A program made the translations under genes and the position numbers. The notes under the pieces were generated by a model. It ran no database searches and had not been told where the DNA came from. It saw only the letters and a program-made list of their open reading frames with translations. A DNA stretch of 14,025 nt from Cyanobacteria bacterium UBA2566 (GTDB lineage Bacteria; Cyanobacteriota; Cyanobacteriia; Cyanobacteriales; Desertifilaceae), in the NCBI GenBank assembly GCA_002340255.1, contig DDLS01000073.1, positions 1-14,025 of the forward strand, read 5' to 3'. Positions 13,816 through 14,025 of the stretch are shown piece after piece. Positions within the stretch are counted from its first letter, which is position 1. Each line of letters starts with the position of its first letter.

Positions 13816-13845
13816 TTGCCTCGCGCTCTCAGGTATGCGAGGCAA
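13816..13845. other. Perfect 9-bp inverted repeat upstream of ccsA
   Basis: TTGCCTCGC (13816-13824) and GCGAGGCAA (13837-13845) pair perfectly around a 12-base loop, about 100 bp upstream of the ccsA start. Neither side has a proper T-run, so a terminator is unlikely. It could be an operator or mRNA leader structure for ccsA, or a dispersed repeat. Role unknown. Confidence 0.5.
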
Positions 13846-13879
13846 TAGAGGAGGAAAAGTTTTCGCACCTACTTGTGTA

Positions 13880-14005
13880 CTAAAGTTGATCGATTTGAGC
13901 GACAAGTCCAAATAATTCTTCAAACTCACAAGTATCTGCCAGAGTCTCTAAGGATTTAGCCAGACTTTCGTCGTAGTCTTCCAGTTCAATAATGAGCTGT
14001 AACAT
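13880..14005 (-). CDS. Possible small acidic protein, 41 residues, unknown
   Basis: An ATG at 14005 opens a 41-residue frame ending in TAG at 13880. The peptide begins MLQLIIELEDYDESLAKSLE and ends LFGLVAQIDQL. It is acidic and helical, with regular leucines, and has the look of real coding sequence rather than noise. No Shine-Dalgarno sequence is visible, and the upstream frame stays open to the window edge, so this could also be the C-terminal end of a larger gene. However, a palindromic intergenic-type repeat sits directly upstream, which favours a start here. I do not recognise the family. Confidence 0.4.
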   Translation of the reverse strand: MLQLIIELEDYDESLAKSLETLADTCEFEELFGLVAQIDQL

Positions 14006-14006
14006 A

Positions 14007-14021
14007 CAGCGCTTCGCGCTG
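14007..14021. repeat. Palindromic GCGCTTCGCGC repeat
   Basis: CAGCGC-TTC-GCGCTG is a 6-bp perfect inverted repeat. Its core AGCGCTTCGC also occurs at 7728-7737. Short palindromes of this type are common dispersed elements in cyanobacterial intergenic DNA. Confidence 0.5.
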
Positions 14022-14025
14022 CTAT

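Noticed and set aside
1..14025. CRISPR array, tRNA, rRNA or complete insertion sequence
   Set aside because: No regularly spaced long direct repeats, no tRNA-like cloverleaf or rRNA stretches and no transposase gene were seen on reading both strands.

Overview
The window comes from a cyanobacterium, probably a filamentous one. It carries about 15 copies of the HIP1 octamer GCGATCGC (for example at 1454, 2457, 7197, 9574, 12653 and 13577), an isolated beta-epsilon ATP synthase cluster, a Ycf65/PSRP-3 ribosomal protein gene and a plastid-type CcsA gene. Several short G-rich, heptamer and GCGCTTCGC-type repeats, common in filamentous cyanobacterial intergenic DNA, also occur. No genus can be named safely.

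Positions 1-1470 (minus strand) hold an apparent two-gene toxin-antitoxin module: an Xre-type HTH plus ImmA/IrrE metallopeptidase protein, then after 19 bp a PIN-domain protein cut by the window edge. An imperfect palindrome over the likely -10 could be its autoregulatory operator. Positions 1471-1673 hold an inverted repeat and the groEL terminator.

Positions 1674-3814 (minus) are the groES-groEL chaperonin operon with a perfect CIRCE element overlapping the promoter. After a repeat-bearing gap, 4196-6180 (plus) is the ATP synthase beta-epsilon operon, with a strong hairpin between the two genes and a clear terminator behind them. Convergent to it is ycf65 (minus), which must start at TTG. 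Divergent from ycf65 is a secreted DUF2808 protein.

Positions 7448-7869 are gene-free and full of repeat remnants. They end in a consensus promoter that lies almost on top of the start codon of a type IIB (PMCA-like) calcium ATPase (7870-10830), suggesting a nearly leaderless mRNA. Next comes an HTH/coiled-coil/GrpE-like fusion protein (11004-11627). On the minus strand, ccsA (cytochrome c haem attachment) overlaps tilS (tRNA-Ile lysidine synthetase). The right edge holds a possible 41-residue ORF beside a small palindromic repeat.

Most genes are ordinary housekeeping genes: protein folding, ATP synthesis, ribosome, ion transport, cytochrome assembly and tRNA modification. The least ordinary parts are the PIN/HTH-ImmA pair, the HTH-GrpE-like protein, and the extra membrane segments and promoter placement of the calcium ATPase.
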